64,000 nucleotides of DNA from JANSWY01 sp965228955 (GTDB lineage Bacteria > Bacteroidota > Bacteroidia > Cytophagales > Cyclobacteriaceae), in assembly GCA_965228955.1 (NCBI GenBank), contig OZ245848.1, positions 5,084,001-5,148,000 of the forward strand, read 5' to 3'. The position numbers and the translations under genes were made by a program. This document shows, piece by piece, positions 26,250 through 35,993 of the stretch (positions within the stretch are counted from its first letter, which is position 1; each line of letters starts with the position of its first letter). The notes beneath the pieces are model-generated. The model was not told where the DNA came from. It saw nothing but the letters and a program-made list of their open reading frames with translations, and searched no databases.

Positions 26250-27149
26250 ATGTCCAAATATGATGTTACCATACTCACAGAAACCAGATATGTAAACCCA
26301 ACTGAAGTAGATCAGTACGTTCAAAACATTCTGGACGAAGATCGACTTGTTGCGGAAGCTCTGGAAGCACTTTCATTGAAAACAACCAGAACCAACTGGG
26401 ATGATCCCAACTTCGACTGGTCACAAACAAAGTCTGTTGTATTCAGATCTACGTGGGATTATTTTCATCGGTTTGAAGAGTTTAATAATTGGTTACTCTC
26501 AATTAAGGACAAAACACAAATGATTAATCCATATGAATTAATTCAGTGGAATCTTGACAAGCATTATTTAAAAGACCTTGAAGAAAAAGGAATTAGGATT
26601 CCACCAACAGAATTCATTGAAATTGGAGATACCAGAAGTTTGGCAACTATTGCGGAAGCAACAGGGTGGAGCAAATTCATTTTAAAACCGGCTATAGCAG
26701 GTGCCGCCAGACATACCTATAAACTGGATCCGTCAAATATTGAAAAGCATGAAGCTCTATTTAAAGAACTAATTGAAAATGAAGCCATGCTACTCCAGGA
26801 GTTTCAGGAGCTAGTAGTAACAAAAGGTGAAATATCTCTAAATGTGTTTGGAGGAAAGTACACTCATGCAGTTTTAAAAAAGGCAAAACCAGGAGATTTT
26901 AGAGTTCAAGATGACTTTGGTGGAACATTACATGAGTATGAACCTAATGAGGAAGAAATCAACTTTGCAATCAATGCTGTGAAGGCATGCGACCCTCTTC
27001 CCTCTTATGCAAGAGTAGATATCATCTGGAATAATCAGGAGGAGCTTTGTATTTCTGAACTAGAAATGATCGAACCGGAATTGTGGTTCAGAAGAAACCC
27101 TTCTGCTGCGAAAGTCTTGGCAGAGCACATTCTCAAAAACTTAGACTAA
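26250..27149 (+). CDS. ATP-grasp domain protein
   Basis: A 300-residue protein with the ATP-grasp fold: a central segment WSKFILKPAIAGAARHTYKL (lysine and Gly-rich loop), LLQEFQELVVTKGEISLNVFGG and a C-terminal metal-binding ELEMIEPELWFRRNPSAA. Relatives include enzymes annotated as glutathione synthetase-like or cycloserine-pathway ligases that join a carboxylate to an amine using ATP. The ATG at 26250 is used; a TTG at 26244 is possible. The substrate is unknown. It is downstream of the permease and may be independent. Confidence 0.82.
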   Translation: MSKYDVTILTETRYVNPTEVDQYVQNILDEDRLVAEALEALSLKTTRTNWDDPNFDWSQTKSVVFRSTWDYFHRFEEFNNWLLSIKDKTQMINPYELIQWNLDKHYLKDLEEKGIRIPPTEFIEIGDTRSLATIAEATGWSKFILKPAIAGAARHTYKLDPSNIEKHEALFKELIENEAMLLQEFQELVVTKGEISLNVFGGKYTHAVLKKAKPGDFRVQDDFGGTLHEYEPNEEEINFAINAVKACDPLPSYARVDIIWNNQEELCISELEMIEPELWFRRNPSAAKVLAEHILKNLD

Positions 27150-27208
27150 TCTCTTGCCTGATAAGGCAATCATTAAATCAAAGACAATAGACTCTAGACA
27201 AAAGACTT

Positions 27209-27265
27209 TTTCAGTCCGGTCAGAACATATTTCGGTGCAGTCATTAAATTGTTTCGGTTCGGTCA
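27209..27265 (+). repeat. Three phased direct repeats upstream of a promoter
   Basis: Three copies of TTTCRGTNCRGTCA at 27209-27222, 27230-27243 and 27252-27265. Start-to-start spacing is 21 and 22 bases, two helical turns, so all face the same side of the DNA. The third ends 3 bases before the TTTG element of the promoter at 27269-27297. This is the layout of activator sites; spacing resembles LytTR-type tandem sites, but no LytTR regulator is encoded here. Confidence 0.7.
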
Positions 27266-27268
27266 GGG

Positions 27269-27297
27269 TTTGCCTTACAGCAATTAATTTAACTTTG
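27269..27297 (+). promoter_or_regulatory. Bacteroidota-type promoter before the surface cassette
   Basis: TTTG (27269-27272), 17-base spacer, TAACTTTG (27290-27297): a full consensus match. The predicted start near 27304 is about 22 bases before the ATG at 27326. Confidence 0.75.
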
Positions 27298-27325
27298 GTT
27301 AATCCAAATACGTTATTTTAGTGAA

Positions 27326-27694
27326 ATGAAATTACTTGATCACATAATTAATTCCAGAAACTACCCGGTTTGGTTCATCCTGGCTGCTGTACTATTTACT
27401 GGAATCATTGGTGTGAATCATGAAGGAGTTCCTTTTGCTCCTTATTCTGAAATACGGATTGAGCAAACTTATCAGCAAAACACAGACAAGAAAGCGCACT
27501 CTTTTTGTCAAGCTGAAACAAAAACTTTCACGCCTGATTTTCGGAAGATCTCAAAGCTTTTATCATTGGCGATCTCTAATAAGGTTACTTCTGAGGAACA
27601 AATTGCAGAGAGAATTGCTTCGGTAATTTCAAACATCAAATCAAAAAGACTTCTGATCCAGGAAGCTAAAACTACCCACTCAAGTATTTCATAG
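27326..27694 (+). CDS. Small membrane-anchored protein of unknown function
   Basis: A 122-residue protein with one hydrophobic segment at about residues 14-31 (PVWFILAAVLFTGIIGV) and a polar C-terminal part with predicted helices (ISKLLSLAISNKVTSEEQIAERIASVI). No family is recognised. It follows a well-formed promoter with three phased upstream repeats and leads a unit that continues with another small membrane protein and the giant adhesin. Confidence 0.6.
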   Translation: MKLLDHIINSRNYPVWFILAAVLFTGIIGVNHEGVPFAPYSEIRIEQTYQQNTDKKAHSFCQAETKTFTPDFRKISKLLSLAISNKVTSEEQIAERIASVISNIKSKRLLIQEAKTTHSSIS

Positions 27695-27751
27695 GACACG
27701 CTCCCACTCATTCAATTTTTTAACGCCCGGATTCTGGGCCAAAGTACTCCT

Positions 27752-27943
27752 ATGAAAAAATTAAAACGAATCATGAAACTCGGCATGATGATCATGCTTA
27801 TGATACTGGCTGCATCAGGAATTGTAGCCCCACCTATCCTTATGAGAAGAGAAAAATATCAGGATAAAGAGGTGAAAACCGAGTATGTTCAGCAACAAGA
27901 CGTGCAGGAAGAGGCTGAAATTGCAGAATTTAATACAGAATAG
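27752..27943 (+). CDS. Small single-span membrane protein, 63 residues
   Basis: A basic start (MKKLKRIMKLGM), a Met/Leu-rich hydrophobic segment (about residues 11-29), and an acidic Gln/Glu-rich tail. No named family is recognised. It lies 57 bases after the previous small gene and 168 bases before the adhesin start. The gap to the adhesin holds a T/A-rich hairpin (27981-28012, core GTTTTT-TCG-AAAAAC) but no clear terminator. Confidence 0.58.
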   Translation: MKKLKRIMKLGMMIMLMILAASGIVAPPILMRREKYQDKEVKTEYVQQQDVQEEAEIAEFNTE

Positions 27944-28111
27944 CGGTATTCTTAAAAAGTTCGATTCCAGCTAATTAAGTGGGTTTTTGAAAGTTTTTTC
28001 GAAAAACTACCCGGGGTGGATAGGCGATTTAGGCAATTAAAATTTGACATTTACTTTATCATTTCCTCCACACGGGAGATGGGAACTAAGTTTAGCCAAA
28101 ATAACAAATTT

Positions 28112-31100
28112 ATGAAACGCCTCACTCGCCTCATCCCGGCACTATGCCTGCTATGGTTTGGACATCATGCCTTCTCACAGTCCATGGGAATCGGGATCGA
28201 GACACCCAACCAAAATGCTGTGCTCCATCTGGTAAGTCCCAACAATGACCAGGGCTTAATGATACCACAGTTAACCACTGCTCAAAGAACAGCAACCAGC
28301 TTTATTTCAAGACTTACATCTTCAGATAACGGCTTACTTGTTTTTGATGTAGACGAAAATGCATTCTACTACTGGCACGACAATAGCTGGCAGTCACTTA
28401 GGACTTCAGTTAATATCAGTGCTGGCACAGGGATCTCTCTTGTTGACGGAGAAATTAGCAACACAGGAGACCTGGATGCTACCAACGAATTGCAAGACAT
28501 TAGTCTGACAGGCACCAACCTAACAATTAGCAATGGAAGCACCATCGACCTCAGCGCAATTGATACCAATACTCAATTGGATGAAGCTGCAGTTGATGCT
28601 TTCGTTAGCAACAATGGGTACCTGACCTCAGTAGATCTATCAGGATACGACACTGATAGTTCGGACGATTTTGACGGGGATTACTCCTCATTAGCCAATG
28701 CTCCTACCAGCTTAAGTCAATTCACCAATGACGCAGGGTTTGTAACCAGTGCCAATGATGCAGATGCCGATGAGACAAATGAGCTCATTACTGGTGTCAC
28801 GCTTGAATCTGGCAATATATTGCGGATTACAGATGCCGGTGGAAATAATGACATTGACTTATCATCACTTCAAGACGGTACCGGAACTGATAGCCAAGAT
28901 CTATCATTTGACGGTACCAACTTGAATATCTCCGGAGGAACTGGAATCGATATCTCTGGATGGGATACTGATGCTACTAATGAATTAATTACCGGTGCTA
29001 CCTTATCAGGTACTACTTTGACGATAACTGATGCCGGAGGAAACAATGATGTTGACTTATCTAGCCTGTCAACAAGTACAGATAGCCAGGATTTATCATT
29101 TGATGGTACCAATCTTAATATTTCTGGAGGAACAGGAATTGATATCTCTGGATGGGATACTGATAGCTCCAATGATTTCGATGGAGCCTACTCCTCACTA
29201 TCTGGTGCTCCAACTAATTTAAGTGACTTCACAAACGACTCTGGCTTCATCACGAGTGCAGATGATGCAGATGCAGACGCAACAAACGAATTAATTACTG
29301 GCGCTTCTCTAACAGGAACGACACTAAGAATAACTGACGCGGGTGGTAACAACGATGTTGATCTTTCAACTCTACAAGATGGTACCGGAACTGATAGCCA
29401 AAACCTTTCATTTGATGGAACAAACCTAAATATCTCAGGCGGAACAGGACTCGATGTTTCCGGATGGGACACAGATGCCTCGGATGACTTTGATGGAACC
29501 TATTCAGCATTGATAGGGGCTCCAACGGCAGTAACTGCTTTTACTAATGATGCAGGATACATTACTTCAGCGGATGATGCAGATGCTGACGCTTCAAACG
29601 AATTAATCACAGCAGCTTCTTTGACAGGGACAACCTTAAGAATTACAGACGCGGGAGGAAATAATGACGTAGATCTGTCCAGCTTGCAGGATGGCACAGG
29701 AACTGATGACCAGGTAGCGTCAGAAGTTCCCGTGACCCCTGCTAATGGTGTTACCTCCACTACAGTACAAGCTGCTCTGGAAGAACTACAGGGAGAAATC
29801 GCTGCTGGTGGTGGTGGAGACATGTTGGAATCAATTTATGATGCCGATGGTGATAATATTGTTGATGATAGTGAACTGGTTAATGGCTTAACAGTATTGA
29901 CGGCTGTCCCAGCTGGAGCAGTATTCACAGATACTCAACTTGAAGAAGGAGCGGTAGATTTCTTCGTATCAAATAATGGATACCTTGTAGCTTCCGACCT
30001 GACTGGATATGATAGCGATGCAAGTGATGATTTCGACGGAGCTTACTCATCATTAACAGGAGCACCAACTGCTGTATCAGCTTTCACAAACGATGCTGGA
30101 TACATCACCTCTCCGAACGATGCAGATGCAAGCACAACCAACGAATTAATCACAGCTGCTTCATTAACTGGTACTACCCTTAGAATTACTGATGCAGGTG
30201 GAAACAACGATGTTGATTTAGCCAGTCTTCAGGACGGAACTGGTACGGATAGTCAGAATCTATCTTTTGATGGAACTAATCTAAATATCTCAGGTGGAAC
30301 AGGACTAGATGTTTCTGGTTGGGATACTGATGCTTCGGATGATTTTGATGGAGCTTACTCTTCACTTACTGGAGCACCAACTGCTGTTTCAGCTTTCACA
30401 AACGATGCTGGATACATCACCTCTCCGAACGATGCAGATGCAAGCACAACCAACGAATTAATCACAGCTGCTTCATTAACTGGTACTACCCTTAGAATTA
30501 CTGATGCAGGTGGAAACAACGATGTTGATTTAGCCAGTCTTCAGGACGGAACTGGTACTGATAGCCAAAACCTATCTTTCGACGGTACTAACCTGAACAT
30601 TTCAGGTGGAACAGGACTAAATGTTTCTGGTTGGGATACTGATGCCTCTGATGATTTTGATGGGGCGTATTCTTCTCTTACAGGAGCACCTACTGCTGTT
30701 AGTTCTTTCACTAATGACGCTGGATACATCACTTCGCCTAATGATGCCGATGCAAGCGCTACTAACGAATTAATTACTGGTGCCTCTTTTAGCGGTACCA
30801 CACTAACAATTTCTGATGCAGGCGGAGACACTGATGTGGACCTGGCTGGTTTACAGGACGGTACTGGTACTGATAGCCAAAACCTTTCTTTCGACGGAAC
30901 TAACCTGAACATCTCAGGTGGAACAGGACTAAATGTTTCTGGTTGGGATACTGATGCTTCGGATGATTTTGATGGGGCTTACTCTTCTCTTACAGGAGCA
31001 CCAACAGCTGTTAGTTCATTCACTAATGATGCTGGATACATCACTTCTCCTAATGATGCAGATGCAAGCACGACAAACGAATTAATCACTGGTGCCTCTT

Positions 31101-34100
31101 TTAGTGGTACAACACTTACAATTTCTGATGCCGGTGGAGACACTGATGTGGATCTGGCTGGTTTGCAGGATGGTACTGGTACTGATAGCCAAAACCTTTC
31201 TTTCGACGGAACTAACCTGAACATCTCAGGTGGAACAGGACTAAATGTTTCTGGCTGGGATACTGATGCCTCTGATGATTTTGATGGAGCGTATTCTTCA
31301 TTAACAGGAGCACCGACTGCTGTCTCAGCTTTCACTAATGACGCTGGTTACATCACTTCTCCAAATGATGCCGATGCAAGCACGACAAACGAATTAATCA
31401 CTGGTGCCTCTTTTAGTGGTACAACACTTACAATTTCTGATGCCGGTGGAGACACTGATGTGGATCTGGCTGGTTTGCAGGATGGTACTGGTACTGATAG
31501 CCAAAACCTATCTTTCGACGGGACTAACCTGAATATCTCAGGTGGGACAGGACTTAATGTTTCTGGTTGGGATACCGATGCTTCTGATGATTTTGATGGG
31601 GCTTACTCTTCTCTAACGGGAGCACCAACAGCTGTTAGTTCATTCACTAATGATGCTGGATACATAACTTCTCCTAATGATGCCGATGCAAGCACGACAA
31701 ACGAATTAATCACTGGTGCCTCTTTTAGTGGTACAACACTTACAATTTCTGATGCCGGTGGAGACACTGATGTGGACCTGGCTGGTTTACAGGATGGTAC
31801 AGGTACTGATAGCCAAAACCTTTCTTTCGACGGAACTAACCTGAATATTTCAGGTGGAACTGGACTAGACGTATCACTTTGGGATACTGACGCTTCGGAT
31901 GACTTTTCATTCCCAACTGCCCAAACAATCACGAATGCAGGTCCGATTCTGGACTTAACAAACAGTGGTCAGGGTGCTGCTGCTGCATTCTCTTCTGATT
32001 CTGATTCTGAACAAACGGTTTCTATTACTTCAACTGGAGATAATCTAAATGCCAATGCGACACTAACTGTTAATAGAAGAAACTCGGGACCTGCTACTAC
32101 TTATCCAACAGACATTGCTGAATTCAGATATTTCGATAACAAAATATTAGGCATTGATGAGGAAGGAGTGCACTTCGCCAATTCAGGAGTTTACCCAGCA
32201 ACCATTGCAGTAGATGATAATTCCTCCAGTGCTGGAAGAAACTTAGTAATTCAGTCAGGTTTCGGTACAACTTCCGGGGGCAACATCAGACTAGAAGCTG
32301 GTGCCAGTGGAGAAGGAGAGCGAGCAGATGTATTCGTACAAGCAAGCAGTTTCCACATGGGAAGAAATGAAATTGATGACAATGGAGGAATTAGATTTGA
32401 TGAAGAGTTTTCTAACGGAACAAACTATGTAGCATTCCAGGCTCCTGCCAGCATTGCCTCAAACGTCTCGTGGGAATTACCAAATGCCGACGGTTCCAAT
32501 GGACAAGTATTCACCACAAATGGCTCTGGGACTTTGTCATGGTCCACTGTAGACACAGATAACACAAATGAATTGCTTACATCTGGAGGAATGTCTGGAA
32601 ACTTCCTAAGACTTTTTGAAGGATCAAATAATGTCAATGTAGACCTTTCGCAATTTGCGGAACTACCAAGTCAATCAGGAAACTCAGGAAGGTTCCTAAC
32701 TACAAATGGAAGTTCTGTTTCATGGGCAACTGTACCTTCTGGAGGACTTTGGACAGCAAACGGAAGTGATGCATATTACTCTACAGGAAGTGTGGGAATC
32801 GGAACATCAACACCTCAAAACCCACTTCATGTTACTGAAACAGTTGCAGCGGTTGATGGCACTGATGGGGCATTTATTGATATTCAGAATCTAAATAGTA
32901 ATACGAATGCAATGGCAGGTATCAGATTCAAATCCAATACCTCTGTTTCTTCAGACTCATACAAAGGAGGAATCTTTTTCAGTAGAGGAGGAGCAGATGG
33001 TAATCCTGGTGGATTTGGTAGTCTTATTTTGGCTATGAATTCCGGAGGAAACACTACTAATGTAACATCTGCAGATGCGAAATTGTCTATCGGAGTAGCT
33101 GGTGCTTCTGTTACTGGAAATTTAGATGTATCTAGCTTTTTCACCTCAAATGGCGTCTCAAACTTCAATGATGTAATGCGTGTAAACGCTGAGCTCGATA
33201 TTAATAACGAAATGCAAGTAGGAAATGGAGCTGGTACTGCAGGATATGTCTTAGAATCAGCTGGTGCTGGTGCTGCTCCTTTCTGGCAAGCTCCAGTTTG
33301 GGATGTTACTTACGGTACAACAGATCTAATTTACCTGGGACCTGGAATTGGTACTAATAGAGTAGGCATGGGAACTGCAGATCCAAGTACAAACCTTGAA
33401 GTACAATCTGCATTGTCCTTAACTCCACAAATCGAATTAGAATCCACAGGAACGGCCAGTGAAGAAGCATCGATCAGATACCTGACAATAGATAATACAT
33501 TTTCTGCGGGAGTCAATTCAGCAGGAACATTTGTAATAGCCGATGGCAATAACGTAAATACCGGATCTCAAAGAATGACCATCAATTCTTCTGGAACAAT
33601 TGGACTAGTTGGTACTGTAGCAATGAGTCAAATTCTGCAACATTCAGGAGATACAGATACAGATATGCAGTTCACAACCGATAGAATTTCTTTCCGGGCT
33701 GGTAACAGAACTATGCTTGATTTAACAGAAGGAACCAGTGACTATATCCTGATGAACAGTACCAATATGGTTTCAACATCTACCTATTTTGATGTAAACA
33801 CTCCTTTCTATGCTGCACTTACACAAGTAAGTGTTTCTTCCGGAACTAATCAGGTTAGAATCAATAATACCAATGATCAGCTAGTTGAATATTTCCCAAC
33901 AGTTTGTCCATTCTTCTACATTGATAATGGCGATGGCTATGTAAGAGAAGCAAACATCATTGAAGCACAAGCTCACAAGTACTTAGAAAGATTGCAATCA
34001 TCAATAATTCCAATAAATGAGGATTTGGAAGAGGTGAAAGTAAAAATTCAACTGGAAGAGCCAGAAACATCCTTTGTAGATTATTTAGCTATCGTAATTC

Positions 34101-34837
34101 ACAAATATGATTCTGTAACCAATCAGGAATTAATAGACACACTAGAAGTAAAATCTTCAAGCCTTAAGACAGATGTGTTATCAAAAATTGACAAAAACTA
34201 TCATATCATGCAGATAGGTGATTCTTTTGAAATCACTTTTGATAGAAGTCCATTAATGTCTGGTGAATTTACCGCTTACGTACTGTCTTCAGGATATTAT
34301 GATATCGACTTCCAGGCCTATCAACTACCTGAGTGGAAAGAACTGAAATATGAGAAATTCGCTCAGAAGTCAATGGATCTTGATGAAAATGGAAACATTG
34401 TTCAATTCAGACCTTTAAACCTGGTTAACCCTCAAACTTACGGTTATACTAACCCGGAAGCATTGCTTAAGGTAGAAGGAAACGTAGTAATCGAAAATGG
34501 CAGATTCTTCACTCCTGCCGGTACTTCAGTAATGAAAACAGTTGAATCCTCAGATGTAAAAGCACTATTACAGCAAGAAGCCGTAACAGATGGTGATCAG
34601 TATGCTTTGGATAATGAGTTGATCAAAGAATATCTACCACAGCTGGTTAACGAGAATGGACAAATCGCTCAAAGTGAATTAATCCCTCTTCTAATTGAAG
34701 CATTGAAAGCACAATCATCCGAGGTTAAGGATCTGAAAAATGAATTGAGTGAATCTCAGAGTGAAATCGCTGAGATGAAAGCTCAAATCAATACGATTTA
34801 CACTTTATTGAACAACAACTCCAATAACAATGAATAA
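28112..34837 (+). CDS. Giant repeat adhesin, tail-fibre-like surface protein
   Basis: A 2241-residue protein. Signal peptide (residues 1-23, ALCLLWFGHHAFSQ). Then MGIGIETPNQNAVLHL, a motif of Bacteroidota tail-fibre-like proteins. From about 180 to 1265 it has nine Asp/Thr/Gly-rich repeats (DFDGAYSSL...FTNDAGYIT...LSFDGTNLNI); the last six are exactly 104 residues each. Further GIGT-TP motifs lie near residues 1562 and 1751. The C-terminus (about 2190-2235) is a coiled coil, suggesting a trimer. No type A or B sorting domain is present, unlike typical T9SS cargo. The ATG at 28112 is chosen because it begins the signal peptide. It overlaps the next gene by 8 bases. Confidence 0.85.
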   Translation: MKRLTRLIPALCLLWFGHHAFSQSMGIGIETPNQNAVLHLVSPNNDQGLMIPQLTTAQRTATSFISRLTSSDNGLLVFDVDENAFYYWHDNSWQSLRTSVNISAGTGISLVDGEISNTGDLDATNELQDISLTGTNLTISNGSTIDLSAIDTNTQLDEAAVDAFVSNNGYLTSVDLSGYDTDSSDDFDGDYSSLANAPTSLSQFTNDAGFVTSANDADADETNELITGVTLESGNILRITDAGGNNDIDLSSLQDGTGTDSQDLSFDGTNLNISGGTGIDISGWDTDATNELITGATLSGTTLTITDAGGNNDVDLSSLSTSTDSQDLSFDGTNLNISGGTGIDISGWDTDSSNDFDGAYSSLSGAPTNLSDFTNDSGFITSADDADADATNELITGASLTGTTLRITDAGGNNDVDLSTLQDGTGTDSQNLSFDGTNLNISGGTGLDVSGWDTDASDDFDGTYSALIGAPTAVTAFTNDAGYITSADDADADASNELITAASLTGTTLRITDAGGNNDVDLSSLQDGTGTDDQVASEVPVTPANGVTSTTVQAALEELQGEIAAGGGGDMLESIYDADGDNIVDDSELVNGLTVLTAVPAGAVFTDTQLEEGAVDFFVSNNGYLVASDLTGYDSDASDDFDGAYSSLTGAPTAVSAFTNDAGYITSPNDADASTTNELITAASLTGTTLRITDAGGNNDVDLASLQDGTGTDSQNLSFDGTNLNISGGTGLDVSGWDTDASDDFDGAYSSLTGAPTAVSAFTNDAGYITSPNDADASTTNELITAASLTGTTLRITDAGGNNDVDLASLQDGTGTDSQNLSFDGTNLNISGGTGLNVSGWDTDASDDFDGAYSSLTGAPTAVSSFTNDAGYITSPNDADASATNELITGASFSGTTLTISDAGGDTDVDLAGLQDGTGTDSQNLSFDGTNLNISGGTGLNVSGWDTDASDDFDGAYSSLTGAPTAVSSFTNDAGYITSPNDADASTTNELITGASFSGTTLTISDAGGDTDVDLAGLQDGTGTDSQNLSFDGTNLNISGGTGLNVSGWDTDASDDFDGAYSSLTGAPTAVSAFTNDAGYITSPNDADASTTNELITGASFSGTTLTISDAGGDTDVDLAGLQDGTGTDSQNLSFDGTNLNISGGTGLNVSGWDTDASDDFDGAYSSLTGAPTAVSSFTNDAGYITSPNDADASTTNELITGASFSGTTLTISDAGGDTDVDLAGLQDGTGTDSQNLSFDGTNLNISGGTGLDVSLWDTDASDDFSFPTAQTITNAGPILDLTNSGQGAAAAFSSDSDSEQTVSITSTGDNLNANATLTVNRRNSGPATTYPTDIAEFRYFDNKILGIDEEGVHFANSGVYPATIAVDDNSSSAGRNLVIQSGFGTTSGGNIRLEAGASGEGERADVFVQASSFHMGRNEIDDNGGIRFDEEFSNGTNYVAFQAPASIASNVSWELPNADGSNGQVFTTNGSGTLSWSTVDTDNTNELLTSGGMSGNFLRLFEGSNNVNVDLSQFAELPSQSGNSGRFLTTNGSSVSWATVPSGGLWTANGSDAYYSTGSVGIGTSTPQNPLHVTETVAAVDGTDGAFIDIQNLNSNTNAMAGIRFKSNTSVSSDSYKGGIFFSRGGADGNPGGFGSLILAMNSGGNTTNVTSADAKLSIGVAGASVTGNLDVSSFFTSNGVSNFNDVMRVNAELDINNEMQVGNGAGTAGYVLESAGAGAAPFWQAPVWDVTYGTTDLIYLGPGIGTNRVGMGTADPSTNLEVQSALSLTPQIELESTGTASEEASIRYLTIDNTFSAGVNSAGTFVIADGNNVNTGSQRMTINSSGTIGLVGTVAMSQILQHSGDTDTDMQFTTDRISFRAGNRTMLDLTEGTSDYILMNSTNMVSTSTYFDVNTPFYAALTQVSVSSGTNQVRINNTNDQLVEYFPTVCPFFYIDNGDGYVREANIIEAQAHKYLERLQSSIIPINEDLEEVKVKIQLEEPETSFVDYLAIVIHKYDSVTNQELIDTLEVKSSSLKTDVLSKIDKNYHIMQIGDSFEITFDRSPLMSGEFTAYVLSSGYYDIDFQAYQLPEWKELKYEKFAQKSMDLDENGNIVQFRPLNLVNPQTYGYTNPEALLKVEGNVVIENGRFFTPAGTSVMKTVESSDVKALLQQEAVTDGDQYALDNELIKEYLPQLVNENGQIAQSELIPLLIEALKAQSSEVKDLKNELSESQSEIAEMKAQINTIYTLLNNNSNNNE
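28658..31912 (+). repeat. Tandem coding repeats of the giant adhesin
   Basis: Units begin at 28658, 29165, 29477, 30020, 30332, 30644, 30956, 31268 and 31580, with a truncated copy at 31892. The last six are exactly 312 bases each. Units 4 and 5 are identical over at least 165 bases (from 30081 and 30393), and units at 30956 and 31268 share long identical runs, so some copies are recent duplications or gene-converted. Confidence 0.93.
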
Positions 34838-35993
34838 GATGACAATAAGCAAAATAGCTTTTTCAGTCATCTACATTTTATTGATTACTGGAAAGGGTTT
34901 TACACAGGATGTAGTCATTGAAGGTACGGTATCACTTACAAATGATCTGGTAACCTCAATAGATGGCAATCTCACCAACAAAGGAACATTAACTAATGGT
35001 GGTGAGCTAAGAATCTCTGGAAGCTGGATGAATCTGGGCAACTACACTTCTGAAGGTGGTGAAGTAGTTTTTGCAAGTGATGAAGATCAGGTCATTAATC
35101 ACAACGATCAGGATTTTGACCATTTCATATTAGCTGGGGGTGGAAATAAAATTCTGATGGAGAGTGTGACAATCAATGGTACGCTGGAATTTGAAAGTGG
35201 CAAGTTGGTTGTTGAAGATGGCTCCAGAATAGTCCTTGGACCAGATGTGATATTAAATGGAACTTCTGAAGAATCATATATAATTGGTGAAGTGCATAGA
35301 CAGGGGGTTGGTGAGTTATTTTACCCTATTGGTGACGAAACCAACTACCTCCCTGTCACGCTTAAAAATGTGCAAGGTGATAATCCAATGATTGGAATCC
35401 GAACCTTTTCTGAGCAAAGTGAGCAGGGTGTTGGCGGGTCATTGGAATCTATATCTAATCTCAGATATTGGGAACTCCTAACAGATAATTCCTATCAGGG
35501 TAGCAATATTGTTCTGCCAATTGTCAATGAAGGAATATTGGCAGATGAGGAAGAAGCTACCATCGCTCAGGCCACCTCTGATGTTGCTAAATTTTATGAT
35601 ATCGGAAGAGAAACCGTGACGGGTTCAGTTGAAAGTGGATTTGTTGAGAGTGCCGGATTGGCATTGGGCCGCTACTATGTGATTGGCAAATCTTCCACAG
35701 ATGAAACTCTACCTCCAATCAGGGTAATCAATGTTGTGACTCCAATCCAGGATGGCAAACATGATTTTCTTAGAATTGAGAATGTTGAGTTATACGAAAA
35801 TAACAAAGTTGAAATCTATAACCGTGTTGGTGAACTGGTCTTCCAAATGGAAAACTATGACAACCAGGACAGGGTATTCAGGGGGAATGGAAATGTGATT
35901 AACAACCAAGAGTTGATCACTGGTAATTATTTCTATTCTATTAGTCTTGGGAAAAACAATGTTACTACCGGCTATATCTTTTTGAAACGATGA
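34830..35993 (+). CDS. Secreted protein with type B T9SS sorting domain
   Basis: A 387-residue protein. Signal peptide (about 1-25), then a beta-rich region of short repeats (GTVSLTNDLV, GNLTNKGTL, GELRISGSW) like a small beta-helix, and a C-terminal gliding-motility-type (CHU_C, type B) sorting domain from about 300: VTPIQDGKHDFLRI, VEIYNRVGELVF, TGNYFYSI and GYIFLKR at the end. Type B domains are handled by the T9SS with a partner PorP/SprF protein, which is the next gene. It overlaps the adhesin gene by 8 bases and the porP-like gene by 4. Confidence 0.87.
   Translation: MNKMTISKIAFSVIYILLITGKGFTQDVVIEGTVSLTNDLVTSIDGNLTNKGTLTNGGELRISGSWMNLGNYTSEGGEVVFASDEDQVINHNDQDFDHFILAGGGNKILMESVTINGTLEFESGKLVVEDGSRIVLGPDVILNGTSEESYIIGEVHRQGVGELFYPIGDETNYLPVTLKNVQGDNPMIGIRTFSEQSEQGVGGSLESISNLRYWELLTDNSYQGSNIVLPIVNEGILADEEEATIAQATSDVAKFYDIGRETVTGSVESGFVESAGLALGRYYVIGKSSTDETLPPIRVINVVTPIQDGKHDFLRIENVELYENNKVEIYNRVGELVFQMENYDNQDRVFRGNGNVINNQELITGNYFYSISLGKNNVTTGYIFLKR

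Noticed and set aside
28658..31912. Regular repeats that might suggest a CRISPR array
   Set aside because: The 312-base units are in frame within one long coding region and have no unique spacers.
28870..31932. Several long antisense frames within the adhesin
   Set aside because: They mirror the coding repeats; open antisense frames follow from the biased codons and show no start signals or protein-like composition.
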